Part shown: positions 7,832 to 16,799 of the stretch, one piece after another
Position numbering within the stretch: position 1 is the stretch's first letter
Layout of the letters: every line of letters begins with the position of its first letter
NCBI RefSeq assembly: GCF_022712275.1
Contig: NZ_JALAGU010000047.1
Span: 1-64,000, forward strand
Origin: Corynebacterium sp.
GTDB lineage: Bacteria > Actinomycetota > Actinomycetes > Mycobacteriales > Mycobacteriaceae
Direction: 5' to 3'
DNA: 64,000 nucleotides
The notes under the pieces: generated by a model
Told to the model about the DNA's origin: nothing
Databases searched by the model: none
The model's input: the letters and a program-made list of their open reading frames with translations, nothing else
Position numbers and translations under genes: made by a program

Positions 7832-9538
7832 TCACCGCGCCCGCGCCCGCCACGCCGCCCACAGTCGCGCGTAGCGTCCGCCCCCGGCGACCAGCACCTC
7901 ATGCGGACCGGCTTCCACGATCCGCCCCGCGTCCAGCATGACCACCAGGTCCGCCCCGGCCGCCTGACTCAACCGGTGCGCGACAATCAGCGAGGTTCTG
8001 CCGCAGGTCACGGCGTCCACCGCGGCGTCCAACCGGTCATCGGTGCCCGCATGCGCCGTCGCCTCGTCGAGGACCACCACCGGCGGGTCCGCCAACAGCA
8101 CCCTCGCCAGGGCCAACTGTTGCACGGCCGCCTCGTCGAGCACCGCGTCCGAATCCAGGCCGCCGGTACGCACCCACGCTGCCCCGACCGCGTCCGTCGC
8201 GGCGAGCAGCTCCTCATCCGACGCCTCCGGGGCTACCAGCCGCAGATTCTCCGCCACTGTCCCGGTGAACCGGTGGATCTCCTGGGTGACCAGCAGTGTC
8301 CGCCCACCGACCCGGACCGACCCCCCGTCAGGACGCAACGACCCGGCGACCAGCCGCGCCACCGTCGACTTCCCCGACCCGGACGCCCCGACGAGCACCA
8401 CCCGCGACCGCGGAGCAACCTCCAGGGACACCCCGTCGAGGACGCGCCGGGTGGTGCCTGGGTAGGAGAAGCAGACCCCTTCAAGAGTCACCGCGCCCTC
8501 CGGCACGTCCGTGGCAGGGACCGCGGACCGCACCGGCACCCGCAGTACCCCGACCAGGCGTGACAACCCCACTTCGGCACGCTGCAGGTCGTCGATGCCG
8601 GCGAGCAGTACGCTCACCGGGGCGAAGAACCGCTGGAAGAACAGGGCACCGGTCGTCGCCGCGCCGACGGTGAGCAGGCCCGCGTCAACCTGCCGGAACC
8701 CGACCGCGAGAACCGCGGCGAGCCCCAGGAACTCGGCGACGTTGATCCCGCCGTTGAACACATTGCGCACCTTCGTCACCGCCCGGCCGATCTCCACGGA
8801 CGCCAGACTACGGGTCGCGATCAGCCCCAGCCGCCCGGCCTCCCGGGCATGGGCACGCACGGTCGGCGCACCCGTGACGGACTCGATGAGTGCCTGGCCA
8901 CGGTCGGCGTTCATCCGCTGCTGGCGCACGTACAGAGGTCGTGACCTGCGCAGGAACCGGCGACCGGCGAACAGCTGCACCGGCAGTGCGACGAGTGCCG
9001 CCAGGCCCAGCCACGGGTCGAGCACAGCGAAGCCTGCGGCGGTGACGAGCAGTGTCACCACCGCCTGTGTGGTGCGCGGCAGGACCTCGGTGACCGCGCC
9101 GGTGACCGATTCGACGTCCCCGGTGACCCGGGAGACCACGTCCCCGCTCCCGGCGGTCTCCACCAGTCCCGGGTCCAGCCGGACCGCGGCGTCCACCACC
9201 TGTTCGCGCAGGTCAGCAAGGGCACTCTGGAGGGCGCGGACCAGGATCCGGCCACCCCACAGCACCAACAGAGCGGCACACCCGCCGCACAGGAGAATCA
9301 GGCCGACGGTCGCCCCGAGTCGTGTGAGCCCGGCCCCGGCGATGACGTCGTCGACGATGCGTCCCTGCAGCGCGGGAACGCCGAGTCCGGCGGCCGCGCC
9401 CACGACGAGGAGCACCGCCGACGCGGACAGTCCCGCCCGGTACGGGCGCAGCAGCACCCCGGTGGCGCGGGTGGTCTCTGCGACGGAGGCTTCGGGCAGT
9501 CGTGTCTCCGGCAGTCTGCCGGCCGGTCGCGCGCTCAT
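7832..9538 (-). CDS. ABC exporter-fold transporter subunit B, degenerate signature motif
   Basis: A 568-residue fused permease-ATPase half-transporter. About residues 30-310 form the six-helix exporter domain; the ATPase follows. Walker A is intact (LVGASGSGKSTVARL, near 380-394) and Walker B is intact (PVVVLDEATAHAG, near 490). However, the place of the LSGGQ signature reads AVLDEAAVQQLALARVLL, with no SGGQ. Its start overlaps the stop of the upstream subunit (9535-11181) by ATGA, so the two are translationally coupled and surely form a heterodimer. The pair sits beside siderophore-binding lipoproteins, so siderophore or heme-type traffic, in either direction, is likely (IrtAB-like pairs import carboxymycobactin despite the exporter fold). 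Substrate is inferred only. Confidence 0.88.
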   Translation of the reverse strand: MSARPAGRLPETRLPEASVAETTRATGVLLRPYRAGLSASAVLLVVGAAAGLGVPALQGRIVDDVIAGAGLTRLGATVGLILLCGGCAALLVLWGGRILVRALQSALADLREQVVDAAVRLDPGLVETAGSGDVVSRVTGDVESVTGAVTEVLPRTTQAVVTLLVTAAGFAVLDPWLGLAALVALPVQLFAGRRFLRRSRPLYVRQQRMNADRGQALIESVTGAPTVRAHAREAGRLGLIATRSLASVEIGRAVTKVRNVFNGGINVAEFLGLAAVLAVGFRQVDAGLLTVGAATTGALFFQRFFAPVSVLLAGIDDLQRAEVGLSRLVGVLRVPVRSAVPATDVPEGAVTLEGVCFSYPGTTRRVLDGVSLEVAPRSRVVLVGASGSGKSTVARLVAGSLRPDGGSVRVGGRTLLVTQEIHRFTGTVAENLRLVAPEASDEELLAATDAVGAAWVRTGGLDSDAVLDEAAVQQLALARVLLADPPVVVLDEATAHAGTDDRLDAAVDAVTCGRTSLIVAHRLSQAAGADLVVMLDAGRIVEAGPHEVLVAGGGRYARLWAAWRARAR

Positions 9539-11181
9539 GCCGTCACCGCCGCGTCCACGATCACGCTGCAGGCGTCCAGCAGCAGCCGGTCGGAGGTGAC
9601 GACCACGACCACCCGGCCGGTGGACGCCACCAGACCAGCCAGGCCGTACGCCACATCACCACAGGTCACGGGGTCAAGGGCAGTCAACGGCTCATCGAGC
9701 ACCAGCACCGGGCCCGCTGTGTGCAGTGCCCGGGCGAGCGCCACCCGCTGGCGTTGCCCACCGGACAGCCGGCGCCCGCCCTCACCCAACTCGACGTCCG
9801 CGGAGCCGAGATGGTCGATGACGTCATCCAGCGCTGTGGATGTGACGACAGCGTCATCGAGCGGCCCGTCCCCGAGGGTCACGTTGTCCCTCAGTGACCC
9901 GGTGAAGATGGTCGCCTCATGCGGCGGGGCGGTTACCTGCCGACGCCACGCGTCCGGGCCGAGAGCCAGGGCGTCACACCCTGAGAAGTGCAGCTCGCCG
10001 GGGTCGGGCAGGGTGCGGAAACCCAGGCGGTCGGAGACGCGCCGGGCCGATGCGGCATCCGGTACGCGGACGCCCGTGAGCTGCCCGGGTACCGCGTGGA
10101 CGCGCACTCCGCCGGTCGACCAGGTGAGGTAGCCGGTTTGCGGTGCGTCCGTCGCTGCGTCCTCCCCGGTCGTTCCCGGGGGCAGCCCGAAATCCTCGGC
10201 GAGCAGGTCCTTCAACCGTGCCGCCGAGGCCCGCTTGTACGCCCAGTTCGCACCGAAGGTGCCGATGTGCGCCAGCGACCCCTTGAGGAACTGCGCCAGG
10301 CCGATGACCGTGACCAGTTGACCGGGGGTGATCAGGCCCCCGACGGTCAGCCAGCCCGCGGCGAAGGTGAGGATGCCCAGGTAGAGCAGGGAAATGATCT
10401 CGCTGACGGCGTCGTAGGTGCGCAGGGAGACGGCTGAGTCGACGGCGGTGTCGCGGGACCGCCGGCTGGCTGCCCGGTAGCGGCGGCTGATCTCGTCCTG
10501 CGCGCCGAGCCCGTGGATGATCCGCAGGCCGGACAGGGCGTCCGCGGCGACCTCGGAGGCGTCGGCGACGGCACTCTGCTCCGCCCGGCCGCGGGCGAAC
10601 ATGGGGCGCGACAGTCGCTGCATGAGCACGAGGACGCCCACCGCGCCGATGAGGACGCCCACCCCGAGCGGTACGGAGATGAGCAGCAGGGCGACCGCGG
10701 CGGCGAGCAGGCCGGCGACCGTCGCACCCTGCTGCACGATCGACCAGGCGACGCCGGCGACCTGGTACGTGTCATTCGTGGCGACGGAGAGGACCTCTCC
10801 GGTGGGGCGGTCTTTCCCGGTGGTGCCGCGCGGGTGCAGGACACGACCCGCCGCGAGCTGGCGCAGGTCATGCTCCCCGTGGCCGTAGACGCGGACCATG
10901 CCGAGCGCGGCGCGCTGGTAGCTCAGCGACATGACCAGGTAGGACGCCCCGAGAACGCCGAGCCAGGTGACCAGAGCGGACACGTCGCCCGGGATGACGG
11001 CGCGGTCGATGACGAGGCCGATGAGCAGCGGGACGGACGCTTCTCCGAGGCTGTGGACGATCAGGCCAAGGGTGCAGGCGCTGAGGCGCCAGGCGCGTCC
11101 GTCGGCGGTGAGGGCGGCGCGCAGGATCGCGGCGGTGGTGACTGTGGTCGGGAGTGCGCTGGTCAGAGGGGGAGCGGGCAT
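9535..11181 (-). CDS. ABC exporter-fold transporter subunit A, degenerate Walker A
   Basis: A 548-residue half-transporter with an N-terminal membrane domain (helices from about residue 35 on) and a C-terminal ATPase domain. The signature is canonical (LSGGQRQRVALARAL, near 470) and Walker B is good (PVLVLDEPLTALDP). Where Walker A should stand, the protein reads VHAVPGQLTGVRVPDAAS, with no G-x-x-x-x-G-K-S/T. This is the mirror of the defect in its partner, so the heterodimer would keep one complete ATP site. Start ATG 11181 is at the end of a divergent intergenic region shared with the binding protein at 11389. Confidence 0.87.
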   Translation of the reverse strand: MPAPPLTSALPTTVTTAAILRAALTADGRAWRLSACTLGLIVHSLGEASVPLLIGLVIDRAVIPGDVSALVTWLGVLGASYLVMSLSYQRAALGMVRVYGHGEHDLRQLAAGRVLHPRGTTGKDRPTGEVLSVATNDTYQVAGVAWSIVQQGATVAGLLAAAVALLLISVPLGVGVLIGAVGVLVLMQRLSRPMFARGRAEQSAVADASEVAADALSGLRIIHGLGAQDEISRRYRAASRRSRDTAVDSAVSLRTYDAVSEIISLLYLGILTFAAGWLTVGGLITPGQLVTVIGLAQFLKGSLAHIGTFGANWAYKRASAARLKDLLAEDFGLPPGTTGEDAATDAPQTGYLTWSTGGVRVHAVPGQLTGVRVPDAASARRVSDRLGFRTLPDPGELHFSGCDALALGPDAWRRQVTAPPHEATIFTGSLRDNVTLGDGPLDDAVVTSTALDDVIDHLGSADVELGEGGRRLSGGQRQRVALARALHTAGPVLVLDEPLTALDPVTCGDVAYGLAGLVASTGRVVVVVTSDRLLLDACSVIVDAAVTA

Positions 11182-11276
11182 GGATCCGACGCTACGGCCT
11201 GCCGGACGCGCCTGGCGGACGACCGCTGTCGCGGGGCGGACAGGGGTGGGTGCCGGTTGTCGGCGGACCGCGGACA

Positions 11277-11291
11277 GGACAGAATCTGTCC
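11277..11291. promoter_or_regulatory. Inverted repeat in divergent promoter region
   Basis: GGACAGAATCTGTCC is a perfect 6-bp inverted repeat around AAT. It lies in the 207-bp region between the divergent ABC pair and the siderophore-binding lipoprotein, so it could be an operator for either. No DtxR-like box was seen in this interval. Role is inferred. Confidence 0.35.
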
Positions 11292-11388
11292 GCCGGGCGA
11301 AGAACGTTGTCCCCCGTGGCCCTGCCGGTCAACCGTAGCGTCTCCGGTGCTGTCTGTCCGGCAGCCATCTGACGACGAAGGAGTCCAT

Positions 11389-12486
11389 GTGTCCGACATC
11401 CGAGTAACCCGCAGCAGCCGCGAACACCCCGGCGCAGAAAACCGTCTCGCGTCCCGTTCTCCGGTCCGTGCCCTGGCCGCGGTACTGGCCGTCATCTGTG
11501 TGTCCCTGTTCGGCCTCGCCGCCTGCGGCTCCTCCGGTCAGGGGGCGGACGGGGAGAAGCGCGTCTTCGCGGAGGCCGAGGACGGCGCCTTCCCCGTCAC
11601 GGTCCAGCACACCTACGGGCAGACCACTATCGAGTCGCAGGCCCAGCGTGTGGTGGTTGTCGGGTGGGCGGGCTCAGACCTCGCGGTGCAGCTCGGCACC
11701 GTACCCGTGGCGCAGGGTCCCGCGGGCGGCACGGGCGACAGCGCGGAGTTCTACCCCTGGTTCCGGGACGCCGTCAGTGACCTGGGTGCCCCACTTCCCG
11801 CCACCGATCCCTCACTGGAACGCGGCGATGTGAACACGGAGTTCGTCCTGAAGCAGAACCCCGACCTCATTCTCGCGGTGCAGTCCGGCATCACCGCGGA
11901 CGAGTACAGGATGCTCTCCGACATCGCCCCGACGGTCGCCTTCCCTGACGAGCCGTGGGGAACCTCCGCCGAAGACCATCTGGACATGGTGGCCGAGGCT
12001 CTCGGACGCCCGTCCCTGGCGGAGAAGGTCACCGGGGAACTTGATGACCGCATCGCCGAGACCGCCGGAAAGCATGAGGACCTCGCCGGGAAGACCTTCC
12101 TCTACGGGTTCCTCCCGGAGGACGGGCAGACCGTCATCTTCTCCGACACCGATCCGCGGGTGAAGACCCTCCAGAAGCTGGGGCTGGTGGATTCGCCGGA
12201 TCTCGCGGCACTCGCTGAGGAGTCGGACGGTGTGTCCAGCTTCAATGTGTCGATCGAGAAACTGATCGCCACCACCGCTGACCTGTACGTGACCGGCGCC
12301 GACCGGGAGAAGTGGGACGCGGCGTCGCGTTCGGACCGTGCCTTCGCCGCCTGGGGTCCGGTCAGGGACGGGCACGCCGCGCTGATGACGGACTCCGACG
12401 TGAACCTGGCGCTGTCGGTGTCCACTCCGTTGAGCCTGGCCTGGGCGATCGACGATATCGCCGACGTGCTGTCCGCTGCACTGTAG
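11389..12486 (+). CDS. Siderophore ABC transporter substrate-binding lipoprotein
   Basis: A 365-residue FecB/FepB-type periplasmic-binding-family lipoprotein. The signal ends in the lipobox GLAAC (Cys46), so it is anchored outside the membrane. The mature part has the class III binding-protein features: AQRVVVVGWAGSDLAVQLGTVPVA, EFVLKQNPDLILAVQSG, and DIAPTVAFPDEPW. GTG at 11389 was chosen because AAGGAG lies 5 nt upstream; the open frame extends far upstream but antisense to the ABC genes. It is a paralog of the protein at 17402 (shared FPVTxxHxYGxTxI start of the mature part and a xxPWFRxxVxD segment). It would hand ferric siderophore to the FecCD/ATPase system at 18781-21850, since it has no permease of its own nearby. 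Confidence 0.9.
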   Translation: MSDIRVTRSSREHPGAENRLASRSPVRALAAVLAVICVSLFGLAACGSSGQGADGEKRVFAEAEDGAFPVTVQHTYGQTTIESQAQRVVVVGWAGSDLAVQLGTVPVAQGPAGGTGDSAEFYPWFRDAVSDLGAPLPATDPSLERGDVNTEFVLKQNPDLILAVQSGITADEYRMLSDIAPTVAFPDEPWGTSAEDHLDMVAEALGRPSLAEKVTGELDDRIAETAGKHEDLAGKTFLYGFLPEDGQTVIFSDTDPRVKTLQKLGLVDSPDLAALAEESDGVSSFNVSIEKLIATTADLYVTGADREKWDAASRSDRAFAAWGPVRDGHAALMTDSDVNLALSVSTPLSLAWAIDDIADVLSAAL

Positions 12487-12615
12487 CCTGCCCCGGCGAC
12501 ACCGGCCACGGCGTTTCCTGGAACCCCCCATCGGCCTCACCTCCTTCCATGACGAGGTGGGACACAGCCGTGCCCACCCTTTCGTCACCCAGCGGACAGA
12601 TCTTGACCGCTACAC

Positions 12616-12634
12616 AAAGGTGAGCCTGTCTATA
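12616..12634 (+). promoter_or_regulatory. Candidate DtxR box
   Basis: AAAGGTGAGCCTGTCTATA matches the DtxR consensus TTAGGTTAGCCTAACCTAA at 11 of 19 positions, with the core AGGTNAGCCT intact. It lies about 40 bp before the lipoprotein start at 12675, where an iron-dependent repressor would block the promoter. Confidence 0.55.
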
Positions 12635-12674
12635 CTTTCTCGCGGTACGGAACCCCTGACTGAGAGAGAATGTC

Positions 12675-13658
12675 ATGACCCTTCGCCCACTCACGACCCG
12701 CCGCGTCCGTCGGATCGCCGTGGCCCTGACCGCCACTGTCGGCGTCCTTGCAGCGTCCGCCTGCAGTTCCGACGATGACAGCGACAGCAACGACACGCAC
12801 ACCGTGGCCAGTGCCTACGGTGATGTCGAGGTGCCTGAGAACCCGGAGCGCGTGGTTGCGGTCTCCTACGACACCCCGTGGCAGCTGAAGTCGCTCGGCG
12901 TCACCCCGGTCGCCGCGCAGGACTACTCCGACTACAGCGACGGTATCTCCGCGGAGCAGAAGGAGTTCCTGGAGCCGGTCGAGACCGTCGGCAAGTTCTT
13001 CGAGCTGGACATCGAGGCAGTGGCGAAGGCGGACCCGGATGTCATCGTCGGCGATGTCCTGGAGATCGACCAGGAGCTCTTCGACAAGCTCTCCGAGATC
13101 GCGCCGACCGTCATCGTCGAGGGGGAGACCCGCGGCGACTGGAAGCCGATCGTCGGAATGCTGGCGGACGCGGTGGGCGCCGAGGACAAGCTCGAGCAAT
13201 CGAAGGCCGCCTACGAGGATCGGCTCGGGACGCTGCGGGAGGACTACAAGGACGTTCTCGCCGACAACACCTTCGCCTCCATCGGCGCCATGGAGGACGC
13301 CGCGAAGTTCTTCATCAACTACCCCTCGGGGATCATCGGTGCGGTCTATGAGGAGGTCGGGATGAAGCCGGCGCCTTCGCTGCCGACAGGTGAGTTCCCC
13401 AAGGGATGGGAGGAGTACTCCACCGAGAAGATCGGGGACCTGCTCGGAGATGCGGATGCTGTGATCATTCCGGAGCGTCCCGATGGTGCCATCGACCCCT
13501 CGATCCAGGCGATCCTCGACAATACCCTGTTCAAGAACCTCAAGGCGACGAAGAACGACCACGTCTTCCCGATCTTCGGCGAGGTCACGGACTATGCATC
13601 TGCGACGGCGTACCTCGACACGATCGAGGAGAAGATCCTCATGCCGCTGCAGAAGTGA
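12675..13658 (+). CDS. Siderophore ABC transporter substrate-binding lipoprotein
   Basis: A 327-residue class III solute-binding lipoprotein. The signal MTLRPLTTRRVRRIAVA... ends at Cys30 in ASAC, followed by an acidic Ser/Asp linker (SSDDDSDSND). The mature domain reads GDVEVPENPERVVAVSYDTPW, then DIEAVAKADPDVIVGD and LSEIAPTVIVEGE, typical of iron-siderophore binders. It is less similar to the neighbour at 11389 than that one is to the protein at 17402, so it probably binds another ligand. A DtxR-like box precedes it. No permease follows directly; the FecCD permeases at 18781 are candidates. The C-terminus ends at LMPLQK before a decayed AraC gene. Confidence 0.9.
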   Translation: MTLRPLTTRRVRRIAVALTATVGVLAASACSSDDDSDSNDTHTVASAYGDVEVPENPERVVAVSYDTPWQLKSLGVTPVAAQDYSDYSDGISAEQKEFLEPVETVGKFFELDIEAVAKADPDVIVGDVLEIDQELFDKLSEIAPTVIVEGETRGDWKPIVGMLADAVGAEDKLEQSKAAYEDRLGTLREDYKDVLADNTFASIGAMEDAAKFFINYPSGIIGAVYEEVGMKPAPSLPTGEFPKGWEEYSTEKIGDLLGDADAVIIPERPDGAIDPSIQAILDNTLFKNLKATKNDHVFPIFGEVTDYASATAYLDTIEEKILMPLQK

Positions 13659-13665
13659 CGCGGTC

Positions 13666-14115
13666 TTGACCGCACCGGTCGTCCCCGAGGGGTACCTGCT
13701 CACCGCCCGCGAACTGCGGCTCCGTCGTTGGCTGGCAGGACGCCGACCTCTGCGGACGCAGCCACCACGCGCACGTCGACCACACGGTCCTGTTCCCGGC
13801 GGGCACAGCGCACGCGTGACCGTCCGGTGAGGAGGAGCAACTCTGTGCGTTGTCCATCGACCCGGATGCCTGGTCACGGACAGCATGCACCGCGCAGATC
13901 TCCGGGGTGGTCAGCACGACGGTCCGCACCGTGACGGTCCCGGCGTCCCTGCGGGAACTGCTGTTGCATCTCGCAGACCGGGAGATGCCGGACAACCGAC
14001 GGCTCCGTGCCCGGCAGGTCTGCCTCGAACTCCTCGCGGACGCCCGCTTTGACGGTGCGGAGGTGCCGACCGTCCATGATCCGTTTCTCGCGCCTGTTGT
14101 CGGCGCGCTGCTCGG
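13666..14115 (+). pseudogene. AraC-family regulator remnant
   Basis: Pieces in different frames match the intact AraC regulator at 15791-16642. The opening PEGYLLTARELRLR parallels GDYLLTLRELRYR. A middle piece in another frame reads DLCGRSHHAHVDHTVLFPAGTAHA, matching the cupin part with an internal deletion. A third piece, SGVVSTTVRTVTVPASLRE then REMPDNRRLRARQVCLELL, parallels GVVGTVRDVTVNTATRE and DQRFRAQRLCLDFM. The C-terminal DNA-binding half is missing: the sequence runs into the antisense remains of a binding-protein gene near 14108. Several frameshifts and deletions make it non-functional. It likely once controlled the adjacent siderophore genes. Confidence 0.7.
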
Positions 14116-14665
14116 CGACGTACTCGGCGAAGTTCGCGCCGACCTTCGGGAATCCGGCTCGGTGGTTGTAGAGCAGCTGCGGGGTCCTCCCCGCGACCAC
14201 CGCCGGCAGTCTCTTCCACAGCACGTCGTCGGACAGGACATTGTCCGGGTTCTGGACGAAGATCACGTCCGCGACCTGCAGGATGTTGAGGTTCTCCCGG
14301 CTGTAGAACTGGAAGGAACCGTCGGCCTCGCGGTTGCCGGAATCGGTGAGCAGGGTGAATCCGAGGTCCGTGAGGACCTCGATCGGCTGATCCTCGTCCT
14401 CGAGGACGAACTGGTCATCCTGGAGTGAGACGACGGCGACGGTCATCCCCTCGATCCTCACGGTCGGTGAGAGCCGGTCGATCGTGGCGTTGTAGTCGGC
14501 GATGCTCTGCTCCGCCTCGGCCTTCCTCCCGATCTGGTCGGCCCGGTCGACCAGAGGCTGGGGCCATTCGGCGTCCTCGGCGGGGTTGTCTCCGGAACTG
14601 CAGGCGGTCACGGTGAGCAGAGTCGCCGCGGCCACGCCGGCGGGGAGGGTCCTGGTGAAGGTCAT
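14108..14665 (-). pseudogene. Siderophore-binding lipoprotein remnant (internally deleted, 3' truncated)
   Basis: Starting from ATG 14665 there is a good lipoprotein signal (MTFTRTLPAGVAAATLLTV, lipobox TAC, Cys22). It is then joined directly to a mid-domain stretch (RADQIGRKAEAEQSIADYNATID) that in family members lies about 120-150 residues in. The rest (VADVIFVQNPDNVL, PQLLYNHRAGFPKVGANFAEYVAEQ split: PQLLYNHRAGF, KVGANFAEYV) follows the family to near the C-terminus. After about residue 186 the frame runs antisense into the AraC remnant until a stop at 13874. Loss of the first lobe makes a working binder unlikely. The fusion point with the AraC remnant marks an old rearrangement. Confidence 0.7.
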
Positions 14666-14795
14666 GACGATGAGGCTATCGGCGGGTCGTCGCGTGATCG
14701 GGCCATGCTGTGGCGTCCGGCGGACACGTCGTGCGGTGATGCGTCTGCTGCCCGCCACACGACGGCACCTGTCCGCCCCGCGAAGATAAATCCAA

Positions 14796-14814
14796 GTAGG
14801 GTTGCCTCACTGAA
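14796..14814 (+). promoter_or_regulatory. Candidate DtxR box
   Basis: GTAGGGTTGCCTCACTGAA agrees with the DtxR consensus TTAGGTTAGCCTAACCTAA at 13 of 19 positions, including the GCCT core. It lies about 75 bp before the siderophore-interacting protein start at 14889 and would make that operon iron-repressed. Confidence 0.6.
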
Positions 14815-14888
14815 CCCGGCGTCCGGGTGTGCCGGAAACGGGCCCGTCGACGCACCACACTCACCGGAGAAGACGCAGAGAACAGATC

Positions 14889-15794
14889 ATGACCAGCGCA
14901 GAAGAGAAGTACCCCGCCGACTACACGCCCCGCATCCACCGGGCTGAGGTCCTCGCCGTCACACGTGTGGGCACCGCCATGGTGCGTGTCACCCTCGGCG
15001 GGCCGGACATGGCCGACTACCCGACCACCGGCGTCGGCGACGAATGGATCCGGGTCTTCTTCCCCGACGCGCCCGCCGACCCCGTCCGCCTCCCGACCCT
15101 GGAGGGCCGCGGCTGGGACTACGCCGACGGTATCGAGCCCTCCGAGATGCGCGCCTACACGGTCCGGGCGTGGCGTCCCGGAGAGATCGACGTGGACTTC
15201 GTCGTCCACGGCAACGGTGTCGCCACGACCTGGGCCACCACCGTCGACACCGGTGGTGAGGTCGGCGTCACCCCACCGGTGGACGTCTACACCCGCCCCG
15301 GCAATGTCACCCGGCAGGTCCTCTTCTGCGACGAACCCGGCCTGCCCGCCGCCCTGCGCATTGCGGAGACCGCGCCGGAGGGGGTGGCGTCCGCCCTGGT
15401 GTGCGAGGTTCGCGCCGAGGGCTATGAGATCGCCCCGACCAGGGACGATGTCGAGTGCATCTGGCTGCCCGGTTCCGGCAACGGGGTGGCGGAGAGTCGT
15501 CTGCCGGAGGTGCTCGCCGGTATGGAGATCACCGGGCAGGACGCCGTCTGGGCGGCGACGGAGACGCGTACCTCCCGGGCGATCCGGAAGATCCTGCGGC
15601 AGGACAAGGGCCTGGCCCGCGGTGCGGCCACGACGATGGGGTACTGGATCCACGACTCCGAGCAGTGGCGTGCCGCCTATGACGCCCTCGGTCCGGACTT
15701 CGCCGACAAGGTCCGCGACGTCTTCGACAGTGACCGGGACGAGGACGAGATGATCGCGGTCGTCGATGAGCTCTACGAGAGCAACGGCCTGTGA
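14889..15794 (+). CDS. Siderophore-interacting protein (FAD-binding ferric reductase)
   Basis: A 301-residue protein of the ViuB/SIP family. These cytosolic flavoproteins reduce ferric siderophores with NAD(P)H to release iron. Evidence: the N-terminal FAD-binding barrel (RVTLGGPDMADYPT; EMRAYTVRAWRPGEIDVDFVVHG, split here as MRAYTVRAW and IDVDFVVHG), where R-x-Y-T-x-R is the flavin motif, and the C-terminal SIP domain (VWAATETRTSRAIRKILR and the late GYWIHD). ATG 14889 was chosen as the first in-frame start that leaves a plausible leader after the DtxR-like box. The stop overlaps the start of the AraC regulator by GTGA, so both are one operon. Confidence 0.93.
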   Translation: MTSAEEKYPADYTPRIHRAEVLAVTRVGTAMVRVTLGGPDMADYPTTGVGDEWIRVFFPDAPADPVRLPTLEGRGWDYADGIEPSEMRAYTVRAWRPGEIDVDFVVHGNGVATTWATTVDTGGEVGVTPPVDVYTRPGNVTRQVLFCDEPGLPAALRIAETAPEGVASALVCEVRAEGYEIAPTRDDVECIWLPGSGNGVAESRLPEVLAGMEITGQDAVWAATETRTSRAIRKILRQDKGLARGAATTMGYWIHDSEQWRAAYDALGPDFADKVRDVFDSDRDEDEMIAVVDELYESNGL

Positions 15795-16642
15795 CCGCGG
15801 CGATGAGCACCCCGGGGAACCGGACGGCGGCGGACATCGTCGCCGAGGAGGCGTCGGCACGGGACGACCTGGAAAACGCAGCGGACGCCCTCATCCCCGG
15901 CGACTACCTGCTCACCCTGCGGGAACTGCGCTACCGCAGCCCCCTGGAACCGGAGATGTGCACGGACCGGCCGCACCGGCACGACAACCACCATGTGGTG
16001 TTCTTCGCCGTGCGCGGCACCGCGCAAGTCGATGTCACCGGCAGTCGGCACCACCTCACCCTCGGCCAGGGCGTCTTCGTCCCCGCCGGGGTGGAGCACA
16101 CCGCGGACACGTCCCCGACGAGCACGCTCACGGCCGTCTACATCCGCCCGTCCGCGTGGGAGGGGGTGGTCGGCACGGTGCGGGACGTCACCGTGAACAC
16201 CGCCACCCGGGAGATGCTGATCCTGCTGGCGTACCGGGGAATATCCCGTGACCAGCGTTTCCGTGCCCAACGGCTGTGCCTCGACTTCATGGCGGAGCCG
16301 GCGACGCCGGGCCTGGAACTGCCGCTGCCCCGCAATCCGCTGATCCAGCCGATCACCCGACAACTGCTGGAGCACCCGGAGGACGCCCGCTCCCTCGAGG
16401 ACTGGGCCTGGCTGCTCGCCACCTCCGGGCGCACCATCGCGCGGGTATTCCGGACGGACACCGGCATGACCTTCAGCGAGTGGCGGACCGTCGCCCGGAT
16501 GTCCTCGGCGGTGCGGTTGCTGGGGGAGGGGACTCCGGTCGGTACGGTCTCGCGCCGGGTCGGCTACGCCAACCCGAGTGCCTTCGCCACGGCGTTGAAG
16601 CGGATCACCGGCCGTGCGCCGCAGGAATTCCGGTCTAGGTGA
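15791..16642 (+). CDS. AraC-family transcriptional regulator
   Basis: A 283-residue regulator with an N-terminal cupin ligand domain (HRHDNHHVVFFAVRGTAQVD, then LTLGQGVFVPAGVEHTAD) and a C-terminal double helix-turn-helix (SGRTIARVFRTDTGMTFSEW; PVGTVSRRVGYANPSAFATALKRITGRAP, split: VSRRVGYANPSAF, ALKRITGRAP). It may start at GTG 15791 (GTGA overlap with the SIP stop) or ATG 15803. Coupling to the SIP gene points to control of iron-siderophore uptake in response to a ligand, as for the RipA or siderophore-sensing AraC regulators. Two decayed paralogs flank it (13666-14115 and 16800-17250). Confidence 0.9.
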   Translation: MTAAMSTPGNRTAADIVAEEASARDDLENAADALIPGDYLLTLRELRYRSPLEPEMCTDRPHRHDNHHVVFFAVRGTAQVDVTGSRHHLTLGQGVFVPAGVEHTADTSPTSTLTAVYIRPSAWEGVVGTVRDVTVNTATREMLILLAYRGISRDQRFRAQRLCLDFMAEPATPGLELPLPRNPLIQPITRQLLEHPEDARSLEDWAWLLATSGRTIARVFRTDTGMTFSEWRTVARMSSAVRLLGEGTPVGTVSRRVGYANPSAFATALKRITGRAPQEFRSR

Positions 16643-16799
16643 CGGGCACGGTGACCGGTCTCCTGCTCACCACGGTCCGCTTCGACGTTCCCCGGCTGCA
16701 TTCCTGGACGGACGCCACCACGCTGCCGGACGCGGTGGTGGTCGTGGAACCGCTCACATCGGTGCCGGGTACGGTCGTCGACCTGCGGATGCCGGCGTC

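Noticed and set aside
10513..11388. N-terminal extension of the 11389 binding lipoprotein frame
   Set aside because: The extension is antisense to the ABC gene, and a ribosome site and signal peptide place the start at 11389.
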